In this document: positions 40,901 to 47,994 of the stretch, piece by piece
Layout: each line of letters begins with the position of its first letter
How positions within the stretch are numbered: position 1 is the first letter of the stretch
Assembly (NCBI GenBank): GCA_905233845.1
Contig: CAJOFH010000014.1
Location: forward strand, 1 to 52,018
Origin: an uncultured Muribaculaceae bacterium
Lineage (GTDB): Bacteria > Bacteroidota > Bacteroidia > Bacteroidales > Muribaculaceae
Reading direction: 5' to 3'
Length of the DNA stretch: 52,018 nucleotides
Made by a program: the position numbers and the translations under genes
The notes under the pieces: model-generated
Seen by the model: the letters and a program-made list of their open reading frames with translations, nothing else
Databases searched by the model: none
What the model was told of the DNA's origin: nothing

Positions 40901-43175
40901 TAAGAAGGGGTATAATTATATGAAATACGGTAGAGTATATGGTAAAGACCCTAATAGTCCCAATGCGAAACCTATGCCAGGATGGAATCCTTCGGCTGCT
41001 GAATGGACTGCTGGCTACACCAACTTGCAGGCTCTTCGTGAACGCCCATTTGACTTGCGTATTGAGGACCTAAATGACACCACAGGACTTTATCACCTTG
41101 ACTTGGGCAAGAATGTGAACTTGGAGTGGCTTGACATCAGCTATACCAACATTCACAACACCTCGGCAGGTCCAACTCACATGAACCCGGGATGGATGGA
41201 CACTGACTGGGTTACCGATATGGGCACTTTTGCGGGCAAACCCTCTCAAAACACAACAACTCATCGTGCTTATTCAAGCTGGCACACCTTTGTTTATTTC
41301 ATTCCTTGCTCAAAACTCCAAGTTATCCATACCGACCATAACAATATGCGTTCGCTTGGTGTGAGATACTTCCCTGAGCTTGACACGCTAACTTGTAGCT
41401 ACATGTATGGAGATAGCGAAATAATGCGTGATTATGGTGGTTCGGGTGACCTGCGTTATGGAATGGGTAATACAGGAACTCAAACCTCATTAAAGAAATT
41501 TAGTTCTGTAGATTGGGATCATCTTGATAGCGACGGATATCCCAAAATTATACTTGTGGGTCCTGGCGGCACAACTGCAGATGCTGATGTCTTTCCAAAC
41601 AAACTCAGATATTGGGATTTAAGTTATAGTGGATATAATGAAGTTCGACTCTATCCTGGTTCTTATGCCAACAGCTTGCCATATCTTCAATATCTTGATG
41701 TCAGTGGCAACCCGCTGAACTTCACGACCCACGCTTCGAATGCAAACTATGCCACTACATCCAACTGGAACTCTCTTGATGTGACTTACTGCCCCAATAT
41801 CGTGACGGTGAAGGCCGACAACTGTTCTGATCTGCCTATCGTGCGAGCACACAACCGTTCGGCGTTGACTTCGCTTGACTTGACCAATGATCCCAAGCTT
41901 AAGACTGTCTATGTTCAGAACGACGCGTTCTTGCCAAGCATCACTGGCCTTAACACTTTGACTGGTCTTGAAACCTTGTTTGCCTATAATAACGAGTTGT
42001 TTGGCGGCATAGACGTTTCAAGCAATACCGCTCTGGAGAACCTTTGGGTATCTAACATTGGTGCCGAGGATATTGATGTGAGCCGCAACACCGCACTTAA
42101 GAAGCTGCGTGTATATGACAACTCGCTCACCGCGCTCAATGTGGCAAGCAATCCTGCACTCACCTGGCTCGACTTTGCCCGCAATAGTATTGAAGACATT
42201 GACCTGAGCAATAACACCGCTTTGCAGTATTTCAACTGCTCTAACAGCGAGGAGACCCACTCTGATGCTTCTTATGACATCAACAACCATAATGGTGGTG
42301 ATGCCGACGAGACTAAGCCCGTGACCAGCAGCCATAGCGCAAACGACAGTGGCAACAACCTCAGCGACCTCGTCTTCCCTGGCACTGCTATTGCTGATGT
42401 ACGTGCCAACTCTAACGACCTCCACTGCATCAAGCCTGGAACTAATGGCAGCTTTGCAAACCTGACCAACATCGAGTTTGCTCACAACCACATCAACGGC
42501 ATCGACTTGAGTGCTGCTTCAAATGTCACTGTCAACAGCGAGGATAACGGCCGCGCCATCGTTGCCGACTGTGCTAAGTTCACGCCTCAAGGCGACTTTG
42601 GCAATGTGGTGACTGTCTACTTCTTCCAGCTTGACCCCACTGTGACAGGTAACGGCACAGTCCTCACTCAGAAAACAAGCAAGGACAGCAAGGATGCCAC
42701 TCGTTATCTGGGCACCGATGGTCTCGTTCTTGACAATATCAGTTGGGATCAAAGTAATGCCGGCATGTTGAGGAATGTGACCCTCGATCCATCAAATATG
42801 AGTCAGTATCTCAATCCTGATGACGTGCCTGGCACCATCGTGGTTCTTGAGGCAGCAAATGAGACTGCCAACGGTGCCGATGGTCAGGCTACTTACACCT
42901 ATGACAACGGTGCTGGCAACAGCACGTTCTACCTCGATTGGTCGAGTGATGGCACTATCACTGGTATAAACAAAGTCGTTGGAGATGATGGATTTGACAT
43001 TGCTGGAACCTATGGTGGAATAGTTGTGGCAGGTGCCGACGGCACTGTGGTTGGTGTGTATGACACCAATGGCCGACTTATCACCACCGAAACCATCAGC
43101 GGTGGCAAACTCACCATCGACGGCCTTACTCCAGGCGTCTACATTGTCAATGGCAATAAGGTGCTAGTGAAGTAA
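37956..43175 (+). CDS. giant secreted leucine-rich-repeat protein with starch-binding-like modules
   Basis: 1739 residues. Signal peptide to about residue 29 (LLALIAAAWSSNAWA-D). Two tandem modules that look like CBM26-type starch binding follow: DVTINVKAPSAPHMYVWNSS, then LNGNWPGDLV..; and FAYFVNTKNWNNVYAYIYDS, then RTWPGTQMSNL. From about 250 to 1570 come irregular leucine-rich repeats (LEELDISNNSIPYGDITALT, LEYLDLSDNNMSANSSDPAL, LEWLDISYTNIHNTSAGPTH, LKKLRVYDNSLTALNVASNP). The last 80 residues end in a sorting-like tail (VVGVYDTNGRLITTETISGG, then LTPGVYIVNGNKVLVK). LRRs of this kind in Bacteroidales bind host or glycan surfaces; no enzyme is present. It is followed by a terminator and the DUF3108 gene. 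Confidence 0.8.
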   Translation: MRKKLLSKHCALMLLALIAAAWSSNAWADVTINVKAPSAPHMYVWNSSQTPLNGNWPGDLVTDTKVVNGETYYTKTISNENTVSVIFANDNNEQTGDFSGLTGQVYFHYDGGSLAYGNLPDDVAYESSGYFAYFVNTKNWNNVYAYIYDSNDNSYRTWPGTQMSNLHVDGGNQSVYKFGPITDCNITPAKIIFTNYSGKQTANLDFTNGGYYVYSEYDNGNQNRTDLVAVINNSRITNTATYFSDAHFREAITKSLGVAEGAAFSPADYTILDLSYDSDAMTGKISNLSGIEHFTELEELDISNNSIPYGDITALTKLKKIVAIGNPELQGFGINPPSTSNKILRISSSSVLEYVDVSNTAAYYLTALNNNCASTLKTLIAANNPTFDYSNFTNCTALEHLDFSNCGLTSTALSSSHINCPNLEYLDCSGNRNLGTSGVYLTNMTKLKYFDMSGCDATVATTVANLANAKSTLEYLDLSDNNMSANSSDPALDGFTALQTFKFNTQANWTKALTITNCPALTLIDVSGNVKMTGLTINNSGITTLNFPEVTTLTGLSALATLDVSNNPFTVLNVPQTPNSLLTVTANDCSLMTRVLAEHNKSKLQYITAQNCPALTDITINGADIYFNKQLAAFDATNKSTLVTLDLSNDAMSTNYALDGFTALQTVDFDNNYMDGNNNNLHSFTAINCPALTTVNLGGNAGMQTITLTSNGFDNNNYPLVTVDAGTSNVILDFSDNDFTEVPNIQASQINVLKLNNNQLTDINIPNGCNVNYLYAQNNNFGSGDYTLPQTSLVGLDLGNNGFTKFKAENNTSLKSLALGGNTGLTEIELHGNTALTQTSPDGVIESDNGLYIKGLSNLQTLNIENSSFNKLGQQNSLEGVTGLTKLQARHNEFTTFTNGVYNLDVSGNANYRVADPTESSLEHLTALEYLDLAYNNLQDSVHLYRNVALKHLDVSHNNEIHGVFDGTIDPNDAAAVEAMKVKKGYNYMKYGRVYGKDPNSPNAKPMPGWNPSAAEWTAGYTNLQALRERPFDLRIEDLNDTTGLYHLDLGKNVNLEWLDISYTNIHNTSAGPTHMNPGWMDTDWVTDMGTFAGKPSQNTTTHRAYSSWHTFVYFIPCSKLQVIHTDHNNMRSLGVRYFPELDTLTCSYMYGDSEIMRDYGGSGDLRYGMGNTGTQTSLKKFSSVDWDHLDSDGYPKIILVGPGGTTADADVFPNKLRYWDLSYSGYNEVRLYPGSYANSLPYLQYLDVSGNPLNFTTHASNANYATTSNWNSLDVTYCPNIVTVKADNCSDLPIVRAHNRSALTSLDLTNDPKLKTVYVQNDAFLPSITGLNTLTGLETLFAYNNELFGGIDVSSNTALENLWVSNIGAEDIDVSRNTALKKLRVYDNSLTALNVASNPALTWLDFARNSIEDIDLSNNTALQYFNCSNSEETHSDASYDINNHNGGDADETKPVTSSHSANDSGNNLSDLVFPGTAIADVRANSNDLHCIKPGTNGSFANLTNIEFAHNHINGIDLSAASNVTVNSEDNGRAIVADCAKFTPQGDFGNVVTVYFFQLDPTVTGNGTVLTQKTSKDSKDATRYLGTDGLVLDNISWDQSNAGMLRNVTLDPSNMSQYLNPDDVPGTIVVLEAANETANGADGQATYTYDNGAGNSTFYLDWSSDGTITGINKVVGDDGFDIAGTYGGIVVAGADGTVVGVYDTNGRLITTETISGGKLTIDGLTPGVYIVNGNKVLVK

Positions 43176-43223
43176 GGTTTATCGCTTATGGAAGTTGATA
43201 ACCATAAGGCTCAATAACCAACT

Positions 43224-43254
43224 AAGGGCTGTTCTTGCTGGAGCAGCCCTTCTT
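43224..43254 (+). terminator. terminator of the LRR protein gene
   Basis: AAGGGCTGTTC and GAGCAGCCCTT pair around TTGCTG; CTTT follows. Confidence 0.7.
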
Positions 43255-43310
43255 TAAACCTTTCATGGTTGGTGGAGTCTTATCATTTAGAATAAATAAA
43301 ACAAATAGAT

Positions 43311-44057
43311 ATGAGGAAATACATTTTTTCAATTATGGCACTTGTGGCACTGGTGATGGCTCCATGTGTCAATGCACTCACGCTAACGAGCGAGCGACTT
43401 AACTATCAGATTGTGTATCACTGGGGAGCAATATGGAAACATGCAGGTGATGCCACCTTGTCGGTGACACGCAGTGGCAATGGCTATAACGCCATGCTCA
43501 CAGGAAAGACCCGCTCATGGGCCGACAAAATCTATACCGTGCGCGACACCCTCAAGTGTTCGATGGGGTCTAATTTCAGACCTATTAAATATGAGAAGTT
43601 CACTCATGAGAACAATTATTACGCTCACGACGTGGTGTCGTTTAACAGCAGTGGCTCTGGTACAACAGCCAACTGCGCCCGTTATCGCAAGGACAAGCCC
43701 ACAGCCACTATCAGTCTGAGCCACAGTGGCGCGGCCTACGACATGTTGAGTGTTTTCTACATGCTCCGAAACCTTGATTTCGCTAAGATGGAGGCCAATA
43801 AGGTGTATAAGTCGTGTGTGTTCTCGGGAAAAAAGAAAGAGACCCTCACCATCAAGTATGTGGGAATCCAACCGCTGCAACTGCGCGACAAGTCTCGCTA
43901 TCAAGCTTTTCATGTGGTATTGACCTTCACAGTCGGCAACGGTACGAAATCAAGCGACGACATCGATGTCTATATCTCGACCGATGCACAGCGCATTCCG
44001 CTCCTCGTAGTAGGCAAGCTCAAAATTGGCGAGATCAAGTGCTACTATGCCAAGTGA
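43311..44057 (+). CDS. DUF3108 periplasmic protein
   Basis: 248 residues. Signal peptide MRKYIFSIMALVALVMAPCV; then the DUF3108 pattern: LNYQIVYHWGAIWKHAGDAT, YNAMLTGKTRSWADKIYTVR, GAAYDMLSVFYMLRNLDF, ..SCVFSGKKKETLTIKYVG and VYISTDAQRIPLLVVGKLKI. Family members are periplasmic beta-rich proteins of unknown role. It is separated from the LRR gene by a terminator and has no consensus promoter of its own. Confidence 0.85.
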   Translation: MRKYIFSIMALVALVMAPCVNALTLTSERLNYQIVYHWGAIWKHAGDATLSVTRSGNGYNAMLTGKTRSWADKIYTVRDTLKCSMGSNFRPIKYEKFTHENNYYAHDVVSFNSSGSGTTANCARYRKDKPTATISLSHSGAAYDMLSVFYMLRNLDFAKMEANKVYKSCVFSGKKKETLTIKYVGIQPLQLRDKSRYQAFHVVLTFTVGNGTKSSDDIDVYISTDAQRIPLLVVGKLKIGEIKCYYAK

Positions 44058-44100
44058 TTGGGGAAATGTGAACGTTATCAGGAATAGAGAGATGAAAATA

Positions 44101-44136
44101 ATGAGACTCGGAGGTTAGGCTTCCGAGTCTCATTTT
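44101..44136. terminator. strong hairpin between DUF3108 and the converging OMP gene
   Basis: ATGAGACTCGGA and TCCGAGTCTCAT pair perfectly around GGTTAGGCT, followed by TTTTT. Confidence 0.85.
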
Positions 44137-44155
44137 TGATAATGTGTCAGCGCGA

Positions 44156-44860
44156 TTAGAAGTTCACACCAAAGTTCATGTAGAACGTGCCGTTGCTGCT
44201 TGAGTTGTAGTCATCATGGCTGATGTTGGCAAGGCCAATGTCATAGCACAGGTCGAGGTAGAACATGCTGAATCCCACACCGCAGCCCACGCGCAAACCG
44301 CCGTCAAAACGTTTGAAACGCTCTAATGTTGGCAAGTCTTTGCCAAAAGCACTTTCTTTGTGCTGTGAATTGAGGTACTTGATGTTGCCATCTACTCCCA
44401 CTGACAAGTAGCCACCAAATAGCGGATGAATCGATAATCCAATGTTTGTATAGTGGATATACTTGAAAATCAGAGGCAGTTCAAGATAGCTCAGGCTGGT
44501 GGAGATTTTTTCGATTTTTTCGCTAATGAAATCTCCCTTGCCTCCCTTGTTCACATAGCTGAGTCCAGTCTCAAAGAACACTGGTGCACGGTTGGTGATT
44601 TCAAAACCAACAACACCTCCTAAATGCAAGCCAGTTTTAGAACCGCTAGCATAGGAGATAGCATCACCGCCCACGTGCGAGAAGGCGGGACCAATGCGCA
44701 AACCAAAGTACATATCCTTGCCATAGTAGTTTCTAATCCAGCGGCTGTGGCTGTTTTCGTAGTCGTAGCGATTAGGACCTGGTCCATAGTTGTGGCGTTG
44801 AGCCATCATGGGCATTGCTGCCATGAGCGCCACCATCGCTAATGCAAATAATTTCTTCAT
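44156..44860 (-). CDS. outer-membrane beta-barrel protein (OMP_b-brl_2 type)
   Basis: 234 residues. Signal peptide MKKLFALAMVALMAAMPMMA-Q; a His/Arg/Tyr-rich linker; then eight-strand barrel features: DMYFGLRIGPAFSHVGGDAI, SKTGLHLGGVVGFEITNRAP, VFFETGLSYVNKGGKGDF, SYLELPLIFKYIHYTNIGLS and a final GTFYMNFGVNF ending in Phe, as usual for barrel proteins. Small porin-like outer-membrane protein, function unknown. The promoter (44899-44929) has ideal spacing. Confidence 0.88.
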   Translation of the reverse strand: MKKLFALAMVALMAAMPMMAQRHNYGPGPNRYDYENSHSRWIRNYYGKDMYFGLRIGPAFSHVGGDAISYASGSKTGLHLGGVVGFEITNRAPVFFETGLSYVNKGGKGDFISEKIEKISTSLSYLELPLIFKYIHYTNIGLSIHPLFGGYLSVGVDGNIKYLNSQHKESAFGKDLPTLERFKRFDGGLRVGCGVGFSMFYLDLCYDIGLANISHDDYNSSSNGTFYMNFGVNF

Positions 44861-44898
44861 AATGATATAAGTTTTAGTTATAAATTAGTTCCAAAATG

Positions 44899-44929
44899 CA
44901 AAATTAAGAATATTTTTTTAATTTCCAAA
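44899..44929 (-). promoter_or_regulatory. promoter of the OMP gene
   Basis: Minus strand: TTTG (44929-44926), 19 bases, TAATTTTG (44906-44899); leader about 35 bases. Confidence 0.75.
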
Positions 44930-45232
44930 AAATAGAAAGAATACTCCTGTTTTTTTATTCAAAAAGAAAAATGAAAAGAAAAAGGGATAGTCTCTCGACT
45001 GTCCCGTTCCTTAAATACACAATTATCTATAAAACAACTATTTTTTATTTGGTGATGAAAGCTTACCAAAAGTTTTCATCCCTAAAAATTCTTTATGACA
45101 CTGCAAATATATATATTATTTTTTTAAAAACAAACATTTTTTGCAAGAAAATATCACTTTTTTTAAAAAAAATATGCGAATTTCGTTCTTTATGCTGCAT
45201 TTTGGTTGTTTTTTGTCACGGCAAGGTGCGAT
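44930..45232. other. AT-rich intergenic stretch with a hairpin
   Basis: A hairpin at 44983-45004 (GGGATAGT .. ACTGTCCC) is the only structure. The open frame 44971-45273 overlaps the terminase's stop codon, is rich in Phe/Lys/Ile as expected of AT-rich DNA, and is not supported. Confidence 0.4.
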
Positions 45233-47200
45233 TTAGAAAAGTTCCCCGTTCTTTACGAAATAGTCGGGATTGACGGCTCTTGAGCGCCCTTCGTCCAACC
45301 TCATATCCTCTATTACCAGTAATCCTATGGCTCTTGTCATGAGAATGTCGTCGTGCTTGCCTCGCCGCGCGCCGTAGCTCTTGCCGTTTGGGGCGAGTTC
45401 GTAACATTCCATTTCGTTGGCAGCCTTGCAGTCTCGCTCGATGTAAGAACCGTCGCGCACGTAGGCGATGAGGTTGTTGATAGCGCTTTGCTTGGTCTCG
45501 CGGTTAGTCTGGAATCCAGTCCTCATATCACCTTCCTTGCTGTTGCGGTGATACAGGTTGGGATAGGCATTCTTTATCTTTGTGAAGTTTAGGCTGTCGA
45601 TATATCCCTCACACTCCAGCGTGTTGCTCTCAAAGACAAGTATCGCGCGGTTATAGTAAAGAGCAATTTGAGCTGCCTTCCATGCCAGTTCATCGTGGTC
45701 GAGGTGTCCGCGCCATTGTGCCACCACTTCGGGCCGTCGTTCACACTCGTCATCACCCTTGTCGAGGTGACGGTCAAAGACTGCGATCACCGACCAGTCG
45801 CTTGAGTCCTTGCGTCCGCCTACGTCCACTACCACCAAGTATCTATTCCTGTGACACGAAGGCTCGGGCTGTCTCCACATCTCCAGGGGGCCGTTATCAT
45901 TTTTCACGAAGTCGACACCGTCGAGGGTCTTGGTGCCTCGTGCCACTATGTCGCCACGCAGTATGGGGATGGTGTTGCCGTTCCGCAAGCGTTTGACAAT
46001 CTCAGGGTCAAACACGTTGCGCGAAGTGCTGGAAAACGCCTCCAGGTCGGTTGTGGGAAACTCGGCAGCCATCAGTCCAATAGTGGGATACTCACGTCGC
46101 TTGTGGTGATACCAGTTAATCATTTCTAAGGTACATTCTTGGTCTTGCCACAGCCATTTCTCGTAGTCGTCCATCTCGCGAACAAGTTGCTCCACGCTGG
46201 CGACCTCCATACGGTAGATTTCTATCTCATGCCATGGTACAAAGATTGCCACCTTGTCGCTCAGCCCTGCTTTGGCGCGTAGCCACTCGCTATGGAAGAA
46301 GTTGTCCACGCCGTTGGCGGTCGACTCCATCACTATCATGGTGAGGGGCTCGAGAGGCACAGTGCCACCGATGGAGCGTATCACGTCATCGGGGCTGTGG
46401 AGTGGGGTAGTGGGCCAGAAGGCAACCTCGGTCAAGTGCGCCATCTTCACGTCGTAGCCACGCACGGCATCTTGGCTTTGTGCTGAGCTGCATATCACCA
46501 ACGACTCGCTGTCGCTGAGTTGCTGCACGTTGCGGTTGCCCTCAAAGGTGCGCAGCTGTGGCTTGGTGCCGTTGACATAGAGCAGCTTGGGGTAGTTGCG
46601 CAGCACGCGCTGGTACATACTTTTGATTGCTATCGACGTCTGATGCAAGTGCCCACAGATGAGGCTGTTCCAGTTTTTGCAATGCACCATCTGAATCCAT
46701 GCCATATAGATTTGCACCAGTGTGCTGCCGCCCCACTGACGTGCCTTGAGCATGATGAGGCGCAGCGGTTTGCCTGCCAGTCTCTGTTCTTCAAGCACTT
46801 TCAGCACTCGTCGCTGGGGTTTGTTGAGGGTCATCTTGATGAGCCGTCCGCTCACCTTGTCGAGAATCGTCACACAAGTTGCGCACCAGAACTCGAAGTC
46901 GTGGCCGATGCGCAGTTTCAGCCATTGTTCGCTGCTGGTGCATGGCTTGGCGTCGAGTTCGGCAGCCATCGTATCAGGTATAAGGAATGTGCCGTCAATC
47001 TCGCCCACTGCCACATGTCGCTCCACACGCGGTCCGCAGCCCCCCTCGCCAGTGATAGGGTCGTAACTGGTTTGCTGAGCGAGTTTGCGCTTTTTGTTTA
47101 TTGCCACAATCTCGTCGAGTGAGAGTTTGTCGATTTCAAATATAGGCTTCTGCTGTGCAGTGTTTATATTGTTGCAAGTGTCATTATAGTTGTCGTTCAT
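45233..47200 (-). CDS. phage terminase large subunit, complete but without a phage
   Basis: 655 residues with all parts of a DNA-packaging motor. ATPase: Walker A KARQWGGST (152-160), Walker B-like MAHLTEVAFW (253-262) with Glu258, and the coupling motif ESTANG (292-297). RNase H-like nuclease: YLVVVDVGGRKDSSDWSVIA with Asp459, ILVFESNTLECEGY, and GKHDDILM near 635 for the last metal-binding Asp pair. So both activities look intact. There is no small terminase, portal, capsid or integrase nearby; an OMP gene lies downstream and only repeats upstream. A -7 box TAATTTTG lies at 47227-47220. It could be a prophage relic, a domesticated gene or part of a split prophage; two other phage-type genes lie singly in this window. 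Confidence 0.88.
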   Translation of the reverse strand: MNDNYNDTCNNINTAQQKPIFEIDKLSLDEIVAINKKRKLAQQTSYDPITGEGGCGPRVERHVAVGEIDGTFLIPDTMAAELDAKPCTSSEQWLKLRIGHDFEFWCATCVTILDKVSGRLIKMTLNKPQRRVLKVLEEQRLAGKPLRLIMLKARQWGGSTLVQIYMAWIQMVHCKNWNSLICGHLHQTSIAIKSMYQRVLRNYPKLLYVNGTKPQLRTFEGNRNVQQLSDSESLVICSSAQSQDAVRGYDVKMAHLTEVAFWPTTPLHSPDDVIRSIGGTVPLEPLTMIVMESTANGVDNFFHSEWLRAKAGLSDKVAIFVPWHEIEIYRMEVASVEQLVREMDDYEKWLWQDQECTLEMINWYHHKRREYPTIGLMAAEFPTTDLEAFSSTSRNVFDPEIVKRLRNGNTIPILRGDIVARGTKTLDGVDFVKNDNGPLEMWRQPEPSCHRNRYLVVVDVGGRKDSSDWSVIAVFDRHLDKGDDECERRPEVVAQWRGHLDHDELAWKAAQIALYYNRAILVFESNTLECEGYIDSLNFTKIKNAYPNLYHRNSKEGDMRTGFQTNRETKQSAINNLIAYVRDGSYIERDCKAANEMECYELAPNGKSYGARRGKHDDILMTRAIGLLVIEDMRLDEGRSRAVNPDYFVKNGELF

Positions 47201-47219
47201 AGTTGTGTCTTTTTTGTGA

Positions 47220-47227
47220 CAAAATTA
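47220..47227 (-). promoter_or_regulatory. -7 box of the terminase gene
   Basis: TAATTTTG on the minus strand, 20 bases before the start codon; a TTG lies 21 bases further upstream. Confidence 0.5.
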
Positions 47228-47280
47228 TACCAAGCGCGCAACCGTGAACAACTTTAAAATAATAGGGGAGAGGTTATTCA

Positions 47281-47394
47281 GGTGAGAGGGAAGAGGTGAG
47301 AGGGAAGAGGTGAGAGGGAAGAGGGAAGAGGTGAGAGGGAAGAGGTGAGAGGGAAGAGGTGAGAGGGAAGAGGTGAGAGGGAAGAGGTGAAGAG
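47281..47394 (+). repeat. tandem repeat, seven and a half copies of a 14-bp unit
   Basis: GGTGAGAGGGAAGA is repeated three times (47281-47322), then a half unit GGGAAGA, then four more copies (47330-47385) and a partial one. All copies are identical, which means recent expansion. Then follow CTTCCTACTTCATC words to 47460. The same words occur at 47889-47925, 47930-48000, 51634-51700 and, in part, at 11592. Confidence 0.9.
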
Positions 47395-47469
47395 CATTCA
47401 CTTCCTACTTCATCCTTCCTACTTCCTACTTCATCTTTCCTCCTTCCTACTTCTCCTCTCCTCCCCCCT

Positions 47470-47640
47470 AAAAACGTTACAGAGGCGGGGACATCAACGT
47501 CTCCGCCTCGGTAATTTCAAGTTTTTCTTGAAGCCTAAAATTTACTAAACCCAAAAAAAGTGTTTTTCATGGACAAACAACAAATGTATAAAAATAAACA
47601 AGCCTAAAACAATTTTACCTTTATGCCTATGAATTGTGTT
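47470..47640 (-). ncRNA. candidate small RNA
   Basis: On the minus strand, TTTG and TAGATTTG (47649-47642) are 20 bases apart, a good promoter with no gene directly behind it. About 130 bases further a strong hairpin (GAGGCGGAGAC .. GTCCCCGCCTC, 47509-47482) is followed, after seven bases, by TTTTT (47474-47470). A smaller hairpin TCAAG..CTTGA precedes it. This would give an RNA of about 170 bases. It could also be just a long leader toward the terminase. Only an 11-codon frame lies inside. Confidence 0.35.
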
Positions 47641-47879
47641 GCAAATCTATATTATTATTACATTCTTTGCAAATGAATATATACAAACGGGCAAATTTTA
47701 TAGATAAAACGGCTTCACGAAAGATTTTTTCACATTTTTCTTATAAAATTCAACCTTTCTACCTACTTTTATTGATAATAGTAACCGATTGCGCCGAACT
47801 TCTTTAAAGTTGTACGTTTCTCGTTTATTTTTGTTCGTTTGTCGTTTTCTTGGAGGGAAGAGGGTTTTGTTAATGCAGA

Positions 47880-47994
47880 ATGCATTTCAGGTGAGAGGGA
47901 AGAGGTGAGAGTGAAGAGTTGAGAGTATTCACTTTCTACTTCATCATTCATCCTTCCTCCTTTTTCCTTCCTCCTTCTTCTTCCCTCTTTCCTC
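47880..47994 (+). repeat. word-repeat family B around the glycosyltransferase stop codon
   Basis: AGGTGAGAGGGAAGAGGTGA words at 47889-47920 and CTTCCTCC / CTTCCCTC words to 47994. The opposite-strand word AGGTGAGAGG includes the stop codon TGA of the glycosyltransferase gene at 47995-47997. Confidence 0.7.

Noticed and set aside
44971-45273. 100-codon gene upstream of the OMP gene
   Set aside because: AT-driven composition, overlap with the terminase stop region, no promoter; a hairpin interrupts it.
45233-47200. Complete prophage around the terminase
   Set aside because: Neighbouring genes are host OMP and DUF3108 on one side and repeats and a glycosyltransferase on the other; no portal, capsid, integrase or att site was found.
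47281-47394. CRISPR array
   Set aside because: The units are 14 bp, directly adjoining and without unique spacers, and no cas gene is present. The same holds for the array at 51138-51227.
47769-47951. 60-codon frame near the purine-rich repeats
   Set aside because: Half of it is repeat words; no start signals.
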